From the NCBI RefSeq assembly GCF_015752315.1, contig NZ_JADOVJ010000001.1, positions 1,852,501 through 1,916,500 on the forward strand: DNA of 64,000 nt. The letters run 5' to 3'. The notes under the pieces are model-generated. The model was given only the letters and a program-made list of their open reading frames with translations, was not told the DNA's origin and ran no database searches. This document shows, piece after piece, positions 1-9,500 of this stretch. A program made the position numbers and the translations under genes. This stretch comes from Nocardioides luteus. GTDB lineage: Bacteria; Actinomycetota; Actinomycetes; Propionibacteriales; Nocardioidaceae. Position 1 is the stretch's first letter, and each line of letters begins with the position of its first letter.

Positions 1-296
1 CACGCCGGGCCGCTGATGAGCACGCCGGCGTTGTTGACCCAGACGTCGAGCCTGTCGGCGTGGCTGAGCAGCGCGTCGCGGGCGGCGTCGACGGCGTCGG
101 CGTCGCGTACGTCCAGGGCCCGGGGGATCGCGTTCGGGCCCAGCTCCTCGGCGGTGGCCTTCGCGGCCGCCTCGTCGAGGTCGGTGACCAGCACGGTATG
201 ACCACGCTCGATGAGCAGCGCGGCGATCTGCCGGCCCAGACCGCGGCCTGCTCCGGTGACGAGGGCGCCGGAAGCGGGGCGCGTGGCCGTGGTCAT
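1..296 (-). CDS. SDR-family oxidoreductase, N-terminal part (cut by window edge)
   Basis: The first 98 residues of a classical NAD(P)-dependent short-chain dehydrogenase read leftward off the window. The dinucleotide-binding motif TGAGRGLG lies near residue 14 and the NNAG motif near residue 90, both in the usual spacing. The catalytic Tyr and Lys would lie outside the window. The ATG is preceded by a GAAGGAG-type ribosome binding site on the minus strand. The gene is transcribed away from the MEDS regulator to its right. The substrate cannot be told from this part. Confidence 0.9.
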   Translation of the reverse strand, partial: MTTATRPASGALVTGAGRGLGRQIAALLIERGHTVLVTDLDEAAAKATAEELGPNAIPRALDVRDADAVDAARDALLSHADRLDVWVNNAGVLISGPA

Positions 297-480
297 GATG
301 CTCTCCTTCTCGTCGGCGAACGGAGGCTAACACCTCGCCTGCCTGCTCCGATGGACCCCTCAGGAGGGCGCGACCCGTGCTGACGTGCTCGGTCCGGTCC
401 ACCCGCCGAGGGAGAGGCGACGCTCACGAACTGCGCGTAGTGTCGAGTCCGTACCTCGGATCCGGCGAACGGTGGACACC

Positions 481-1437
481 ATGAATGGTCTGAGCCTGGG
501 GATCCCTGGGATCGGCGCTGTCAGGTCAGGAACGCACTTCTGCGCGCTCTACTCTGGCCCGGTCGAGCGCGACCGGCTGCTGTACCCCTTCCTCGAGGAG
601 GGGCTGCGGCAGGGCGACAAGTGCCTGTGCCTGATCGACGATGTCGAGCCGATCGTCGTCCGTGACAGGGCCCTGGGACAGCCCGGCCCGGCGTACTCGC
701 GACGATCCGGTCAGCTCGACGTGGAACGAACATCGGACGCGTACCTCCGCTCGGGGGAGTTCAACGTCGAAGACATGATGAGCTACCTCTCCGAGAACCT
801 CGACGCCGCGGCCGAGGAAGACTTCGACCTTCTCCGAGCCGCTGGTGAGATGTCGTGGGTCCTGCCCGGGCCGCTCGGCTGGGACGACCTGTTCCGCTAC
901 GAGTCGGGCCTCAACGCGGTCGTCGACGAGATGCCGGCCATCCTCATCTGCCTCTACGACCTGCAGAAGTTCGGTGCCGACATGCTCGTCGAGGTGCTCC
1001 GCACCCATCCCAAGGTCCTGCTGGACCGAACGGTCATCGACAATCCCCACTACCTGACCCCGACGGAGTACCCCGCCGACAGCGTCGCCGAAACCTCCCG
1101 TCGTGCCGTGTTCGGGGCAGGTTCGCCCGGCGAGGCGGGCACCGCCCCAGGATGGGCCGCCCTGACCGACGGCGAGCTGCGCGTCGTGGCCGGGGTGGCG
1201 CGGGGGATGACCAACCGCAGCATCGCAGCGGAGCTCCGCCTCTCGCGGCACACCGTGGACGCCCATCTCAAGCACGTCTACCTCAAGCTCGACATCCACT
1301 CGCGCGTCGAGCTGACGGTGCGGGCCCTGCAGCACCCCGTCCCCGCTCGCCGGCCCAGGACCGGTGCGGCTCGGCCGGGAAAAGCACCCGTTCACGGGAT
1401 GCCGGACGACCACGCACCTGAGGATCATGGGCGGTGA
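481..1437 (+). CDS. MEDS-domain LuxR-family transcriptional regulator
   Basis: The protein has about 318 residues. The N-terminal 200 residues fit the MEDS (DcmR-like) sensory domain, which starts with a GTHFCALYSG segment; the family usually reads GdHvcalY there. The C-terminal 65 residues are a LuxR-type helix-turn-helix, beginning LTDGELRVVAGVARGM and including RHTVDAHLKHVYLKL. I chose the ATG at 481 because the domain begins just after it; an upstream in-frame GTG at 385 would add 32 low-complexity residues. MEDS proteins are thought to sense small molecules and act in the cytoplasm. The gene ends just before an ABM monooxygenase gene that it may regulate. Confidence 0.85.
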   Translation: MNGLSLGIPGIGAVRSGTHFCALYSGPVERDRLLYPFLEEGLRQGDKCLCLIDDVEPIVVRDRALGQPGPAYSRRSGQLDVERTSDAYLRSGEFNVEDMMSYLSENLDAAAEEDFDLLRAAGEMSWVLPGPLGWDDLFRYESGLNAVVDEMPAILICLYDLQKFGADMLVEVLRTHPKVLLDRTVIDNPHYLTPTEYPADSVAETSRRAVFGAGSPGEAGTAPGWAALTDGELRVVAGVARGMTNRSIAAELRLSRHTVDAHLKHVYLKLDIHSRVELTVRALQHPVPARRPRTGAARPGKAPVHGMPDDHAPEDHGR

Positions 1438-1511
1438 CAACCATTCCGGGTGAGCCGCTCGCGGTCGACCGGGCTGCAGCGGTGCACCCTTCTGAAGAAG
1501 GAGTCCGACCT

Positions 1512-1811
1512 GTGCTGACCAAAGCTCTCCTCGTGCGCCTCGAGGCGCTTCCGGGCAAGGAGTCCGAGCTCGCGGACTTCCTCACCAAAGCTCGGACGAT
1601 CGTGATGGAAGAGCCGGGTACCGTCGCCTGGTTCGCCATCCAGTTCGGCCCCTCGAGCTTCGGCATCTACGACGTGTTCCCCGACGACGAGGCCCGAGAC
1701 GCCCACCTCGCCGGCGGAGTCGGTCAGGCGCTCGGCCCGAACACCGGCGTCCTCTTCTCCGAGCCGCAGGTCGAGAAGATCGACCTCCTCGCCGACAAGG
1801 TCCCGGGGTAG
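1512..1811 (+). CDS. Antibiotic biosynthesis monooxygenase (ABM)-domain protein
   Basis: This 99-residue protein has the ABM fold pattern (LLVRLEALPGKESELADFL, then EEPGTVAWFAIQFG, then FGIYDVFPDDEARDAHL). Such dimeric alpha/beta-barrel proteins act as cofactor-free monooxygenases on quinols, or as heme or small-molecule handlers. The GTG start at 1512 is preferred over an in-frame GTG at 1434 because GAAGGAG lies about nine bases upstream and the length then matches the family. It follows the MEDS-LuxR gene on the same strand and ends tail-to-tail, 16 bp from a hydrolase gene. Confidence 0.8.
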   Translation: MLTKALLVRLEALPGKESELADFLTKARTIVMEEPGTVAWFAIQFGPSSFGIYDVFPDDEARDAHLAGGVGQALGPNTGVLFSEPQVEKIDLLADKVPG

Positions 1812-1827
1812 TCGCGGCGAGGACCGC

Positions 1828-2691
1828 TCAGCGGACCGAGCGAATCGCGTTCTCGATGAGAGCGAGCGTCTCGTACGGGTGGGACTGCATCGCCACGTGC
1901 GAGGACCTCACCCTCACGATCTTGGCGCCGGCCCGGTTCGCCATGAACTCCTGAGCCGCGGGCGGGATCGCCTTGTCGGCTGTGGCCAGCAGGTACCAGG
2001 AAGGGACGGACTTCCATGCGGGCTCTCCGGACGGTTCGGTGAACGCCGCCAGCGAGAACGGACGCTGGGAGGCCTGCATCACGGTGGTCGTGCTGCGGGG
2101 GAGGTCGCCGGCGAAGGCCTCGCGGAAGATGTCTGCCTTCAGATACAGATCGACCCCGACGCCGCCATCGGGCAGCGGGTAGGGGCGGGGTTCCAGGGCG
2201 TCCTCGGTGACCAGCGTGCCAGGAAACTGCTGGGCGAGCTGGGCAACCGGTTCGCCGGCGTCAGGGACGAATGCCGCGATGTAGACGAGGGCCTTGACGT
2301 TCGGTAGGCCGGTCGCCGCGTTGCTGATCACGGCGCCGCCATAGGAGTGGCCGACGAGGACGACGGGGCCTGGGATCGTCTCGAGGATGCTGCGCAGGTA
2401 CGCCGCGTCGGAGGAGAGCCCACGCAGCGGGTTCGCCGGGGCGATGACCGGGTAGCCCTCCTTGGTGAGCTCCGCGACTTCGCGCTGCCAGCCAGAGGCG
2501 TCGGCCCACGCACCGTGGACCATGACGATCGTGGGCTTGGCGCCCGTGCTCGAGCCGTGCTGCCCTGCTGTGGAGAGGGTGCGTCCGGTCGCCGAGGCGC
2601 CGCTGCCTGCCGTCGCGAGCATGGTGGCCGCGACCAAGAGGGTCACGAGCATTGCCGCGAGCGCTCGGCTGCGGCGGAGAGTGAACTTCAT
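1828..2691 (-). CDS. Secreted alpha/beta hydrolase
   Basis: The 287-residue protein starts with a signal peptide: RRSR, then a hydrophobic run to about residue 28, then ASATG. The hydrolase domain begins at MVHGAWADASGW (oxyanion-hole region). The nucleophile elbow GHSYGG is near residue 118, a likely Asp is in ATADKAIPP, and the His is in SSHVAM. This domain order matches esterase/salicylate-esterase-like hydrolases (AB_hydrolase_6). It is the last gene of a five-gene minus-strand operon and is a paralogue of the cytoplasmic hydrolase directly upstream. Confidence 0.88.
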   Translation of the reverse strand: MKFTLRRSRALAAMLVTLLVAATMLATAGSGASATGRTLSTAGQHGSSTGAKPTIVMVHGAWADASGWQREVAELTKEGYPVIAPANPLRGLSSDAAYLRSILETIPGPVVLVGHSYGGAVISNAATGLPNVKALVYIAAFVPDAGEPVAQLAQQFPGTLVTEDALEPRPYPLPDGGVGVDLYLKADIFREAFAGDLPRSTTTVMQASQRPFSLAAFTEPSGEPAWKSVPSWYLLATADKAIPPAAQEFMANRAGAKIVRVRSSHVAMQSHPYETLALIENAIRSVR

Positions 2692-2738
2692 GTCAGTTCT
2701 TCCTTTCGATCTTGGGACGATTTCGTCGGGCTCGGAAC

Positions 2739-3434
2739 CTAGGAGGCGATCGCCTTGGCAGCGCGCTTGATCAGGTCGGCCACCGCTTCGGGCTGTGAGA
2801 TGAAGACGGAGTGGCTGGCGGCGACCTTCTCGACCGACGCTCCGGCCCGTGCGGCCATGCCCTCCTGCGCGGAGGGCGGGATCATCCGGTCACCGGTGGC
2901 CACGACGTACCAGCTGGGCTTGGACCGCCATGCCGGTTCGGTGACGGCGGTGCTGAGGGCGGCACCGCCCCACGGGGTCTGGGAGTCGGCCATGAACCGC
3001 GCCAGCCCGGGCGGGAGGTCGGCGGCGAACGCGTCCTGGAAGCGGTCGCGTTCCAGGACGAGCGACCCGTCCTTGCGGGGAACGATGGGCGGGGCCGGCG
3101 CGTCCGGGTCGGGCTCGGCGAGCATGGATGCGACGGACTCTCCGGCGTCGGGGGCGAACGCCGCGACGTAGACCAGGCCGGCCACCTGCGGGTGCGTGCC
3201 CGCCTCGGTGATCACGACACCGCCGTACGAGTGGCCCACGAGCAGGACGAGCCCGTCCTGGGCCTCGATGATCTGATGGACCTCGGTCACGTCCTCGGTG
3301 AGAGATCGGGTCGAGTGCTGGGTGACGGCGACGTCGAGACCGTCGTCGGTGAGGAGGTCGTGGACCGGCTGCCATCCGGATCCGTCCACGAACGCTCCGT
3401 GGACGAGGATGACGGTGGGGTTGGCGTTGCTCAT
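2739..3434 (-). CDS. Cytoplasmic alpha/beta hydrolase
   Basis: This is a 231-residue alpha/beta hydrolase without a signal peptide. LVHGAFVDGSGW marks the oxyanion-hole strand, GHSYGG the nucleophile elbow near residue 87, and the acid and His lie in GDRMIPP and AASHSVF. Its ATG overlaps the stop of the upstream ABC-2-type gene in an ATGA arrangement, with GGAG five bases before the start, so the two are probably translationally coupled. It closely resembles the next hydrolase, which adds a signal peptide; the pair may treat one substrate inside and outside the cell. Confidence 0.88.
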   Translation of the reverse strand: MSNANPTVILVHGAFVDGSGWQPVHDLLTDDGLDVAVTQHSTRSLTEDVTEVHQIIEAQDGLVLLVGHSYGGVVITEAGTHPQVAGLVYVAAFAPDAGESVASMLAEPDPDAPAPPIVPRKDGSLVLERDRFQDAFAADLPPGLARFMADSQTPWGGAALSTAVTEPAWRSKPSWYVVATGDRMIPPSAQEGMAARAGASVEKVAASHSVFISQPEAVADLIKRAAKAIAS

Positions 3435-4735
3435 CTGTTCTCCTTGATGTCGGAATGGTCGAGAGGTCGATGTCCGGTGGCCGTGATGCGATCAGGGACC
3501 GGGTCGCGCGGGTGCCTGCTGAAGGCATGGACCCGGCCGTAGGCCGTGGTCACGCCGAGCCCCAGCAGGAACCCGAGCGCGCCGCCGAGAGCGACGCTGA
3601 TCCAGGCGCTGCGTAGTCCGGCCGTGGCGTCGCCGTCGAAGTAGAGCAGCGAGCGGGTGCCGTCGATGATGTGTCGGAACGGGGAGATCTCGGAGAACCA
3701 GCCGAAGAAGGCCGGGGTGGCCTCGAGAGGCACGGTTCCGCCGGAGGAGACCATCGCGAGCGCGACGAAGAAGAGTGTGTTCACGAGTGCGCCGAACCCA
3801 GGTCCCAGGGCTGCGAAGACCGCCAGGGCGCTGGTGCCGATCGCGGCGATGACGGCCGTGGAGTAGAGCCAGAGCGTGATCCAGTCGGCTGCTGTGACGC
3901 CGAGCAGGGCGGCGACGAGCTGGACGGCAGCGGCGGCGAGGGGTGCGGCGGTCACGAGGATCGCGGTCTTTCCGAGGAACGTGCTGCGCCGGGAGATGGC
4001 GGTGTAGGGCCGGCGCGCGACGAGGGGACCGATCTCGCTGGGGATGAAGCCCAGGGCGGAGTCGACCAGTGGGCCGACGAGCGAGGCGCCGATGAATCCC
4101 AGGAGGACGAGGATCAGCGAGTAGTAGAAGGCGCTGGTTCCCATCCCGGCATGGTCGGGAAGCGGTTCGTACGGGCGCGAGACGATGTCGAAGGGCTGGG
4201 ACAGCAGCGCGACGTTCGCGGCCGGCGGTGCGGTGGCCGTGTCGCTGTCGAGCAGTTGGTCGCCGAGTGCGTCGGCGGCCCTGTGGAGCACGGGGGTGAG
4301 GGTGGCGACCAGCAGCCCGTTGCTGAGGCCGCCGTCTCCGGCGTTGGTGAGGATCGTGACGGTGGGGACGGTGGTGCTGACGGCCCCGGGAAGCAGGCTT
4401 GCGATCGAGTGGTCGAAGTCGGCGGGGATCACCACAGCACCCGCAACCCGGTCCTCGCGGATGGCGGTGGCCAGGTCGTCGTGGCTCATCCGGGTGACCG
4501 CCAGCGCCACACCCGCGCCGTCCTCGATCCCGGTGGCGACGCTCTCTGCCGCGCCGACCTGGGTCATGCCGGTCTGCGGCTCGATGACGAGCCCCACGGG
4601 CAGGTTGCGGAGGTGCCCTCGGGGGTCGACCGTCCCGGCCAGGTAGACCGCCGGAAGGACTGCGGCCAGGCAGACGATGAGGAGGATGGGCGCCAACCAG
4701 GTGCCTCGTGCGGCGAGCGGACGGCGCGCGTTCAT
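3431..4735 (-). CDS. ABC-2-type / YhgE-Pip-like membrane protein
   Basis: The 434-residue protein has one N-terminal membrane helix (near residues 14-33), a roughly 160-residue extracytoplasmic stretch and about five more helices from residue 190 on. This layout matches ABC-2-type permeases and the YhgE/Pip family, which export or secrete through the membrane. No ATP-binding partner is encoded nearby. The ATG at 4735 is preferred because it overlaps the upstream small repeat gene (ATGA). The downstream hydrolase also overlaps by four bases, so the three genes form one coupled unit. The transported substrate is unknown. Confidence 0.75.
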   Translation of the reverse strand: MNARRPLAARGTWLAPILLIVCLAAVLPAVYLAGTVDPRGHLRNLPVGLVIEPQTGMTQVGAAESVATGIEDGAGVALAVTRMSHDDLATAIREDRVAGAVVIPADFDHSIASLLPGAVSTTVPTVTILTNAGDGGLSNGLLVATLTPVLHRAADALGDQLLDSDTATAPPAANVALLSQPFDIVSRPYEPLPDHAGMGTSAFYYSLILVLLGFIGASLVGPLVDSALGFIPSEIGPLVARRPYTAISRRSTFLGKTAILVTAAPLAAAAVQLVAALLGVTAADWITLWLYSTAVIAAIGTSALAVFAALGPGFGALVNTLFFVALAMVSSGGTVPLEATPAFFGWFSEISPFRHIIDGTRSLLYFDGDATAGLRSAWISVALGGALGFLLGLGVTTAYGRVHAFSRHPRDPVPDRITATGHRPLDHSDIKENR

Positions 4736-5019
4736 GCCGGGTCCTCGCGGTTGAGGATGGCCCGGGTGGCTCGACGACTGAGTATCGAGCAGTTGCTGAG
4801 CGAGCTGAGGATCGAGCAGTTGCTCCGCGAGCTCAGGATGGAGCAGTTGCTCTCCGAGCTCAGCATCGACAGCGCCGACATCCAGGATCCGATCGAGCCG
4901 ACGGAGAGTACGCCGCCGATGCATCCCACCGAGGCGATCGATCCGATGCTGCCGATGGACAGGATGGACCCCTGGGAGCAGATCGACAGGAACGAGTTCT
5001 CTGAGCGGTAGGACAACAT
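4732..5019 (-). CDS. Small Ser/Ile/Gly-rich repeat protein, function unknown
   Basis: This 95-residue ORF lies between the MFS gene and the ABC-2-type gene. Residues 18-45 are made of Ser-hydrophobic-Gly triplets (SIGSIGSIASVG). Residues 57-83 are three nine-residue repeats of the form SNCSILSSx, each with one Cys. The triplet periodicity suggests a beta-solenoid or fibre rather than a globular enzyme. The ATG at 5019 lies 13 bases after the MFS stop behind a GAGGGGG site, and its TGA overlaps the next ATG. I do not recognise a named family. The antisense strand is also open across the repeats, so some doubt about coding remains, but the tight operon spacing favours it. Confidence 0.6.
   Translation of the reverse strand: MLSYRSENSFLSICSQGSILSIGSIGSIASVGCIGGVLSVGSIGSWMSALSMLSSESNCSILSSRSNCSILSSLSNCSILSRRATRAILNREDPA
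4784..4864. repeat. Three tandem 27-bp repeats inside the small repeat gene
   Basis: Three consecutive 27-bp units start at 4784, 4811 and 4838. They share the core AGCAGTTGCT followed by CGAGCT. They encode the three SNCSILSS repeats on the minus strand. Their slight divergence suggests an old duplication under coding constraint. Confidence 0.85.
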
Positions 5020-5032
5020 GCTCGTGGCCCCC

Positions 5033-6283
5033 TCAGGCCGTCGCGGAGACGGCGGCCAGTGGCTGCGGTGGGGCCACACGAGGAACGGTGACCGCGAAGA
5101 GCAGGAGACCGGCAGCGGTGAGCACCAAGCCGGCCCAGGCGGTCGAGAGAGCGCCCCAGCCGGCGTTCAGGACGAGGGCGCCGCCGATCGCGCCGAGCGC
5201 GTTGGCGAGGTTCAGGGAGGCGAGGTTCACGGCCCCCATCAAGGTCGGGGCCTCGGGTGCGTACCGTGTCAGGAGGACCTGGATCGTCGGGATCGCCATC
5301 ATGGTGGAGGCACCGACTCCGAGCAGGCAGGGCAGCAGGACGGCGAGGTTCTCTCCGCCGACCGCGATGACGGCCAGGAAGGCCAGCGCGACCGCATAGC
5401 CCAGGACCAGGCCTCGATACTCGTACTGGTCTGCCAGGCGACCACCGATCCAGTTGCCCAGCGCCATCCCTACCCCGAAGACCGCCAGCGCGACCGGGAT
5501 CCAGGCTTCGTCGACCGCGACGGCGTCGGTGATGTACGGGCCGATGAAGGTGTAGACGGCGAAGATGCTCGAGATGCCCAGGGCGGCGATGGCCGTCGTG
5601 GCCCAGACCATGGGCCGTCTCAAGGCACCGAGCTCCTGCATGACGGATCCGCCGGCGAGCGCGCTGGTCCGTGGGACGAAGACCCAGATGGCGATCCCGG
5701 CCAGCAGACCGACCACCGACACGACGACGTACAGCGCCTGCCATCCGACCTGTTGCCCGATGAAGGTGCCGAGCGGCGAGCCGAAGATCGTCGCGATCGT
5801 CAGACCGGCCATCACCGTGGCAAACGCCTTGCCGCCCTTGCCCGGGCCGTAGGCGTACGCGGCGACCACCGCCCCGGCGCCGAAGTACGCTCCCTGGACC
5901 GTGCCGGTGATGAAGCGGGCCACGATGAGGACACCGAGGCCGGACGCCGCGGCGGACAGCAGGTTGCCGACGATGAAGAGCACGACCAGCCCGAGAAGGA
6001 GCGTCCGCCGGTTGAGTCGGGCGGCCGCGATGGTGAGCACCGGTGATCCGATGACGACGCCGAGGGCGTAGGCGGTGATCGCGTTCGTCGCGGTCGGCAC
6101 CGAGGCACCGAGATCGGCCGCGAAGAGCTGGACGATGCCGTTGCTCCCGAACTCGCCCGACCCGATGGCGAAGGTGCCCAGCGCCAAGGCGAACAGGATG
6201 AGCGCGTCACGCTGTCTCGACGCCTGTGCCGGATGTCGGTTCTCCGCGGCTCTGCATTGCGCGTTGTAGGCCTGTTCGTGCAT
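5033..6283 (-). CDS. MFS transporter, DHA1-type drug or metabolite efflux
   Basis: The 416-residue protein carries about 12 hydrophobic helices. Its first helix, FALALGTFAIGSGEFGSNGI, is typical of the AraJ/Cmr-like DHA1 exporters. An MFS motif-A-like loop (AARLNRRTLLLG) follows helix 2. I chose the ATG at 6283 because AGAGGA lies seven bases upstream; longer in-frame starts would run into the promoter region. It is the first gene of a minus-strand operon with the repeat protein, the ABC-2-type protein and two hydrolases. It diverges from the SARP-type regulator gene, which is the obvious candidate to control it. Confidence 0.88.
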   Translation of the reverse strand: MHEQAYNAQCRAAENRHPAQASRQRDALILFALALGTFAIGSGEFGSNGIVQLFAADLGASVPTATNAITAYALGVVIGSPVLTIAAARLNRRTLLLGLVVLFIVGNLLSAAASGLGVLIVARFITGTVQGAYFGAGAVVAAYAYGPGKGGKAFATVMAGLTIATIFGSPLGTFIGQQVGWQALYVVVSVVGLLAGIAIWVFVPRTSALAGGSVMQELGALRRPMVWATTAIAALGISSIFAVYTFIGPYITDAVAVDEAWIPVALAVFGVGMALGNWIGGRLADQYEYRGLVLGYAVALAFLAVIAVGGENLAVLLPCLLGVGASTMMAIPTIQVLLTRYAPEAPTLMGAVNLASLNLANALGAIGGALVLNAGWGALSTAWAGLVLTAAGLLLFAVTVPRVAPPQPLAAVSATA

Positions 6284-6439
6284 CGTCTGTCCTCTTCCAC
6301 GCGGAGGTCCGCATGCCCGGCCTTCGACCACGGGCACACGCTCGGTCGATCGGAATCTACGAAGGCGTACTGGACGGGCCGTGGAGATTTTGTGGAGCCC
6401 GGCTCGCCCCAGAGGGCTGCGGCGGATTCGATGGGCGCC

Positions 6440-6445
6440 TAGGCT
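6440..6445 (+). promoter_or_regulatory. Probable -10 element for the SARP-ATPase gene
   Basis: TAGGCT matches the actinobacterial TANNNT -10 pattern and lies 61 bases before the ATG at 6507. AGGA precedes that ATG by six bases. No convincing -35 box is visible. The region 6284-6506 is the divergent control region shared with the MFS operon. Confidence 0.4.
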
Positions 6446-6506
6446 GGTGCCGAGGCCCGGTACGTGTCGGGGTGTGGGCCAACCGCCTGCGCCCATAGGA
6501 CTCACG

Positions 6507-9500
6507 ATGGAACACTCCTCGATCGCCGAGAGATCGGATCCGCGGAGTTCCCTGCGCCTGCAGATTCTCGGCCCGTTGCGTGCCTATCGCGACGACGTCG
6601 AACTGGAGACCGGCCCGCGGCAGCAGGGGTACCTGCTGGCTCTGCTCCTCGCGCGGGCGGGCCGGCCGACGAGCATGTCGGAGCTCGTAGATCTCCTCTG
6701 GGAGGAGAACGTCCCGATGTCGGCGGTCAACACTGTCCAGAAGTACGTTGGGACCATCCGCCGCATGCTCGAGCCCGACCTTCCGGCGCGCGAGTCCGGG
6801 CGCTTCATCGTCCGCAGAGGCGGCGGCTACGCCTTCGTCGGAGGGACCGCCGCGGTGGACCTGATCGACTTCAGGTCGCATGTCGACAGCGCCAGAACCC
6901 ACCTCTCCTCAGGCCGACGTGACGAGGCGGTCGACCAGTACGCCCAGGCACTCGGTCTTTGGCACGGTCCGGCCGGCGACGGCCTCGGTCCGAGCGCGAC
7001 CACCTCACCGTTGTTCGCCGGCATCAACGAGGAGTTCTTCGACGCCTGCGTCGCGGTGGGGGAGCTGGCCCACACGCAGCGGCTCTCCACACAGATCCTT
7101 CAGCCGCTGCGCCTGGCCGCCTGGATGGCACCGCTCAACGAGCCCGTTCAAGCCAGCCTGATGACCGCCCTTGCCGCCGCGGGCAAGCAGGCCGAAGCAC
7201 TCTCCGTCTTCGAGGCCGTTCGGGCTCGGCTGGCCGGCGACCTCGGGGTGACCCCCGGCGAGGCGCTGCAGGCCGCCCGGACGCGCGTCGTGAAGCAGGC
7301 CCGCGTCCGGAGCGACCAGCAGAGCGACCAGGGAGAGAGCGCGCCACTCGTCGGACGCGGCGAGGAACGCGCCCTGCTGGCGCGTTCGCTCGAGTCGGCG
7401 GCGGCGGGCAACGCCGCCCTGATCATGGCCGAAGGCGAACCCGGGGCAGGAAAGACGTCTCTCTTCTCCGAGTTCACCCAGGATGCCGAGCGGCTTGGTG
7501 CACTCGTCGTGTGGGGACGGTCCCTGAACCACGAGGGAACGCCGGCCCTGTGGCCATGGAGCCGTCTCATCTCCGACCTCGTGGCGAGCCAGCCGGAGCC
7601 CACCCGCGCAGGGTTGGCCAGCGGCGAGATCCGACGCCTCCTCGACCCGCGCCCGGAGAACCTCCTCGGTGGTGCGGTGCTACCGGACAGCGGCGCTCAG
7701 TTCCGTCTCTTCGAGCAGACCGTCGACCTCATCCGGAGAGCCGCTGCCGAGCGTCCGGTCGTGCTGGTGATCGACGACCTGCAATGGGCGGACGTCGCGT
7801 CGTTGCAGCTGTTCAGACATGTGGCAACCCAACAGCCGGACGGCGTCGTCCTGGCTGGTCTCCTGCGCGATCGCGCTCCCGCCCCTGGCGATGGGCTCGG
7901 GGGAATGCTCGCAGCGGTCGGACGTCTGCCCCATCACCAACGCATCCGCATCGGCCCGCTCCAACCGACCGAGGTCGGCGAGCTCGTCCGGCGCGAGACC
8001 GGACGGACACCGAGCCCGTACGTCGCTCGTTGCATCCAGGCGCGCACCGAGGGCAACCCGTTCTTCGTACGTGAGCTCGCCCGCCTCCTGGCCGACAGCG
8101 ATCTCGACGTCGCGGCCGGTGAGGACGCCCTGGTACGCACGGGCGTTCCGTCCACGGTGCGTGACATCGTGCGAGACCGTCTCGCCGGTCTCGACCAGGA
8201 GACGAGGCGGCTCGTCGAGATCGCAGCGCTCATCGGGCGGGAGGTGGATGTCCGTCTGCTCGCTCGTGCAGCCGGCGTCGGGATGTCGGCCTGTTCGGCA
8301 CTGCTCGCCACCGCCGACTCGCAGGGCCTGCTGGAGCCGGCCGAGGACAGACCGCTCTCCGTGCGGTTCGTGCACGACCTGGTTCGTGAGTCGGTGCATC
8401 AGACGACCTCGCGACTGCTCTCGACCGGTCGGTTGCACCTGCAGATCGCCGATGCGTTGGAGGGGATCCACGGGGACGACGACGCGGTCACCGAGCGACT
8501 TGCTCACCACCTGTGGCTGGCCGGGCCGTTCGCAGACCCCACACGAACCACGACCGCCCTCGTCCGCGGCGGTCGACGAGCCGTTGCCCAGTCGGCCTTC
8601 GACGCGGCGGTCCCGCACCTCGAGGCCGCTGCCAGCATCGCGCACTCGGCCGGTCTGCTCGAGCTCGAACTGTCCGCGCTGTCACAGCTCGTAGCGGTGA
8701 TCGGGATGCAGACGGGCTACATGGGAAGCGCCGACGCCACCTTCGACCTGCTCGAACGCGCGGAGCGGGCCGCCCGCGGCCTCGGGCGGGAGCGAGAGGC
8801 GGCCGACTTCCTCTTCTCCCACTGGGCCGCTCACTCCCAGGCGATCCAGCTCGACCGCAGCGGTCAGCTGGCCCACCGGCTCCTCGCGGACAGCGAACGA
8901 TCCGAGGATCCGGTTGTGCGGGCGTACGGGCGACACGCCTGGGGGATCCATCAGTGGGACGTCGGAAATGTCGGTGAGGCGTATCGGCACCTCAGCGAGT
9001 CGAACGCCGTCGTCGCCGAACGGGCGAAGTCCCTCGAGCAGGACCAGCTGCGGCACGACCTTCAGCTGCTCTCACCGGCGATGCTCGCGCTCAACGCCGC
9101 CCTGCACGGCAAGGACGACGAAGCCCGTCGCATCTTCGGGCGGATCGAGAGCGACGCCGGAAACCACTCCTATGACGTCACGGTGTGGTCCGCGTTCGCG
9201 GTCACAGCCGCGGCGCTGATGGCCGACCCGCACTGGGCGCTCCGTGCCGCAGAGCGAGGCATCGCAGCGGATCCTGAGTTCGCGTTCCGTTTCCTGGGCG
9301 CCTATCAACGGCTGGGCCGATGCTGGGCACATGCGGTCACCGGCCGGGACGCCGATCGGTCTCTGGCCGAGGCAGAGGCACTGATCGAGTCGAACCTGAC
9401 CGACCCGCCACGCTCCGGTCTGACGACCTGGCTGGCGCTGCTCGGCGAGATGTATCTCGCGAACGGGCGGGTCCAGGAGGCCGCAGACGCTCTCAGGCGC

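Noticed and set aside
3671..5011. Long open plus-strand frame antisense to the ABC-2-type gene, ending in a Glu-Gln-Leu-Leu repeat
   Set aside because: It is rich in Gly, Glu, Asp and Arg, as expected from the complement of a high-GC membrane gene, and has no family motif. The repeat is only the antisense of the 27-bp repeats.
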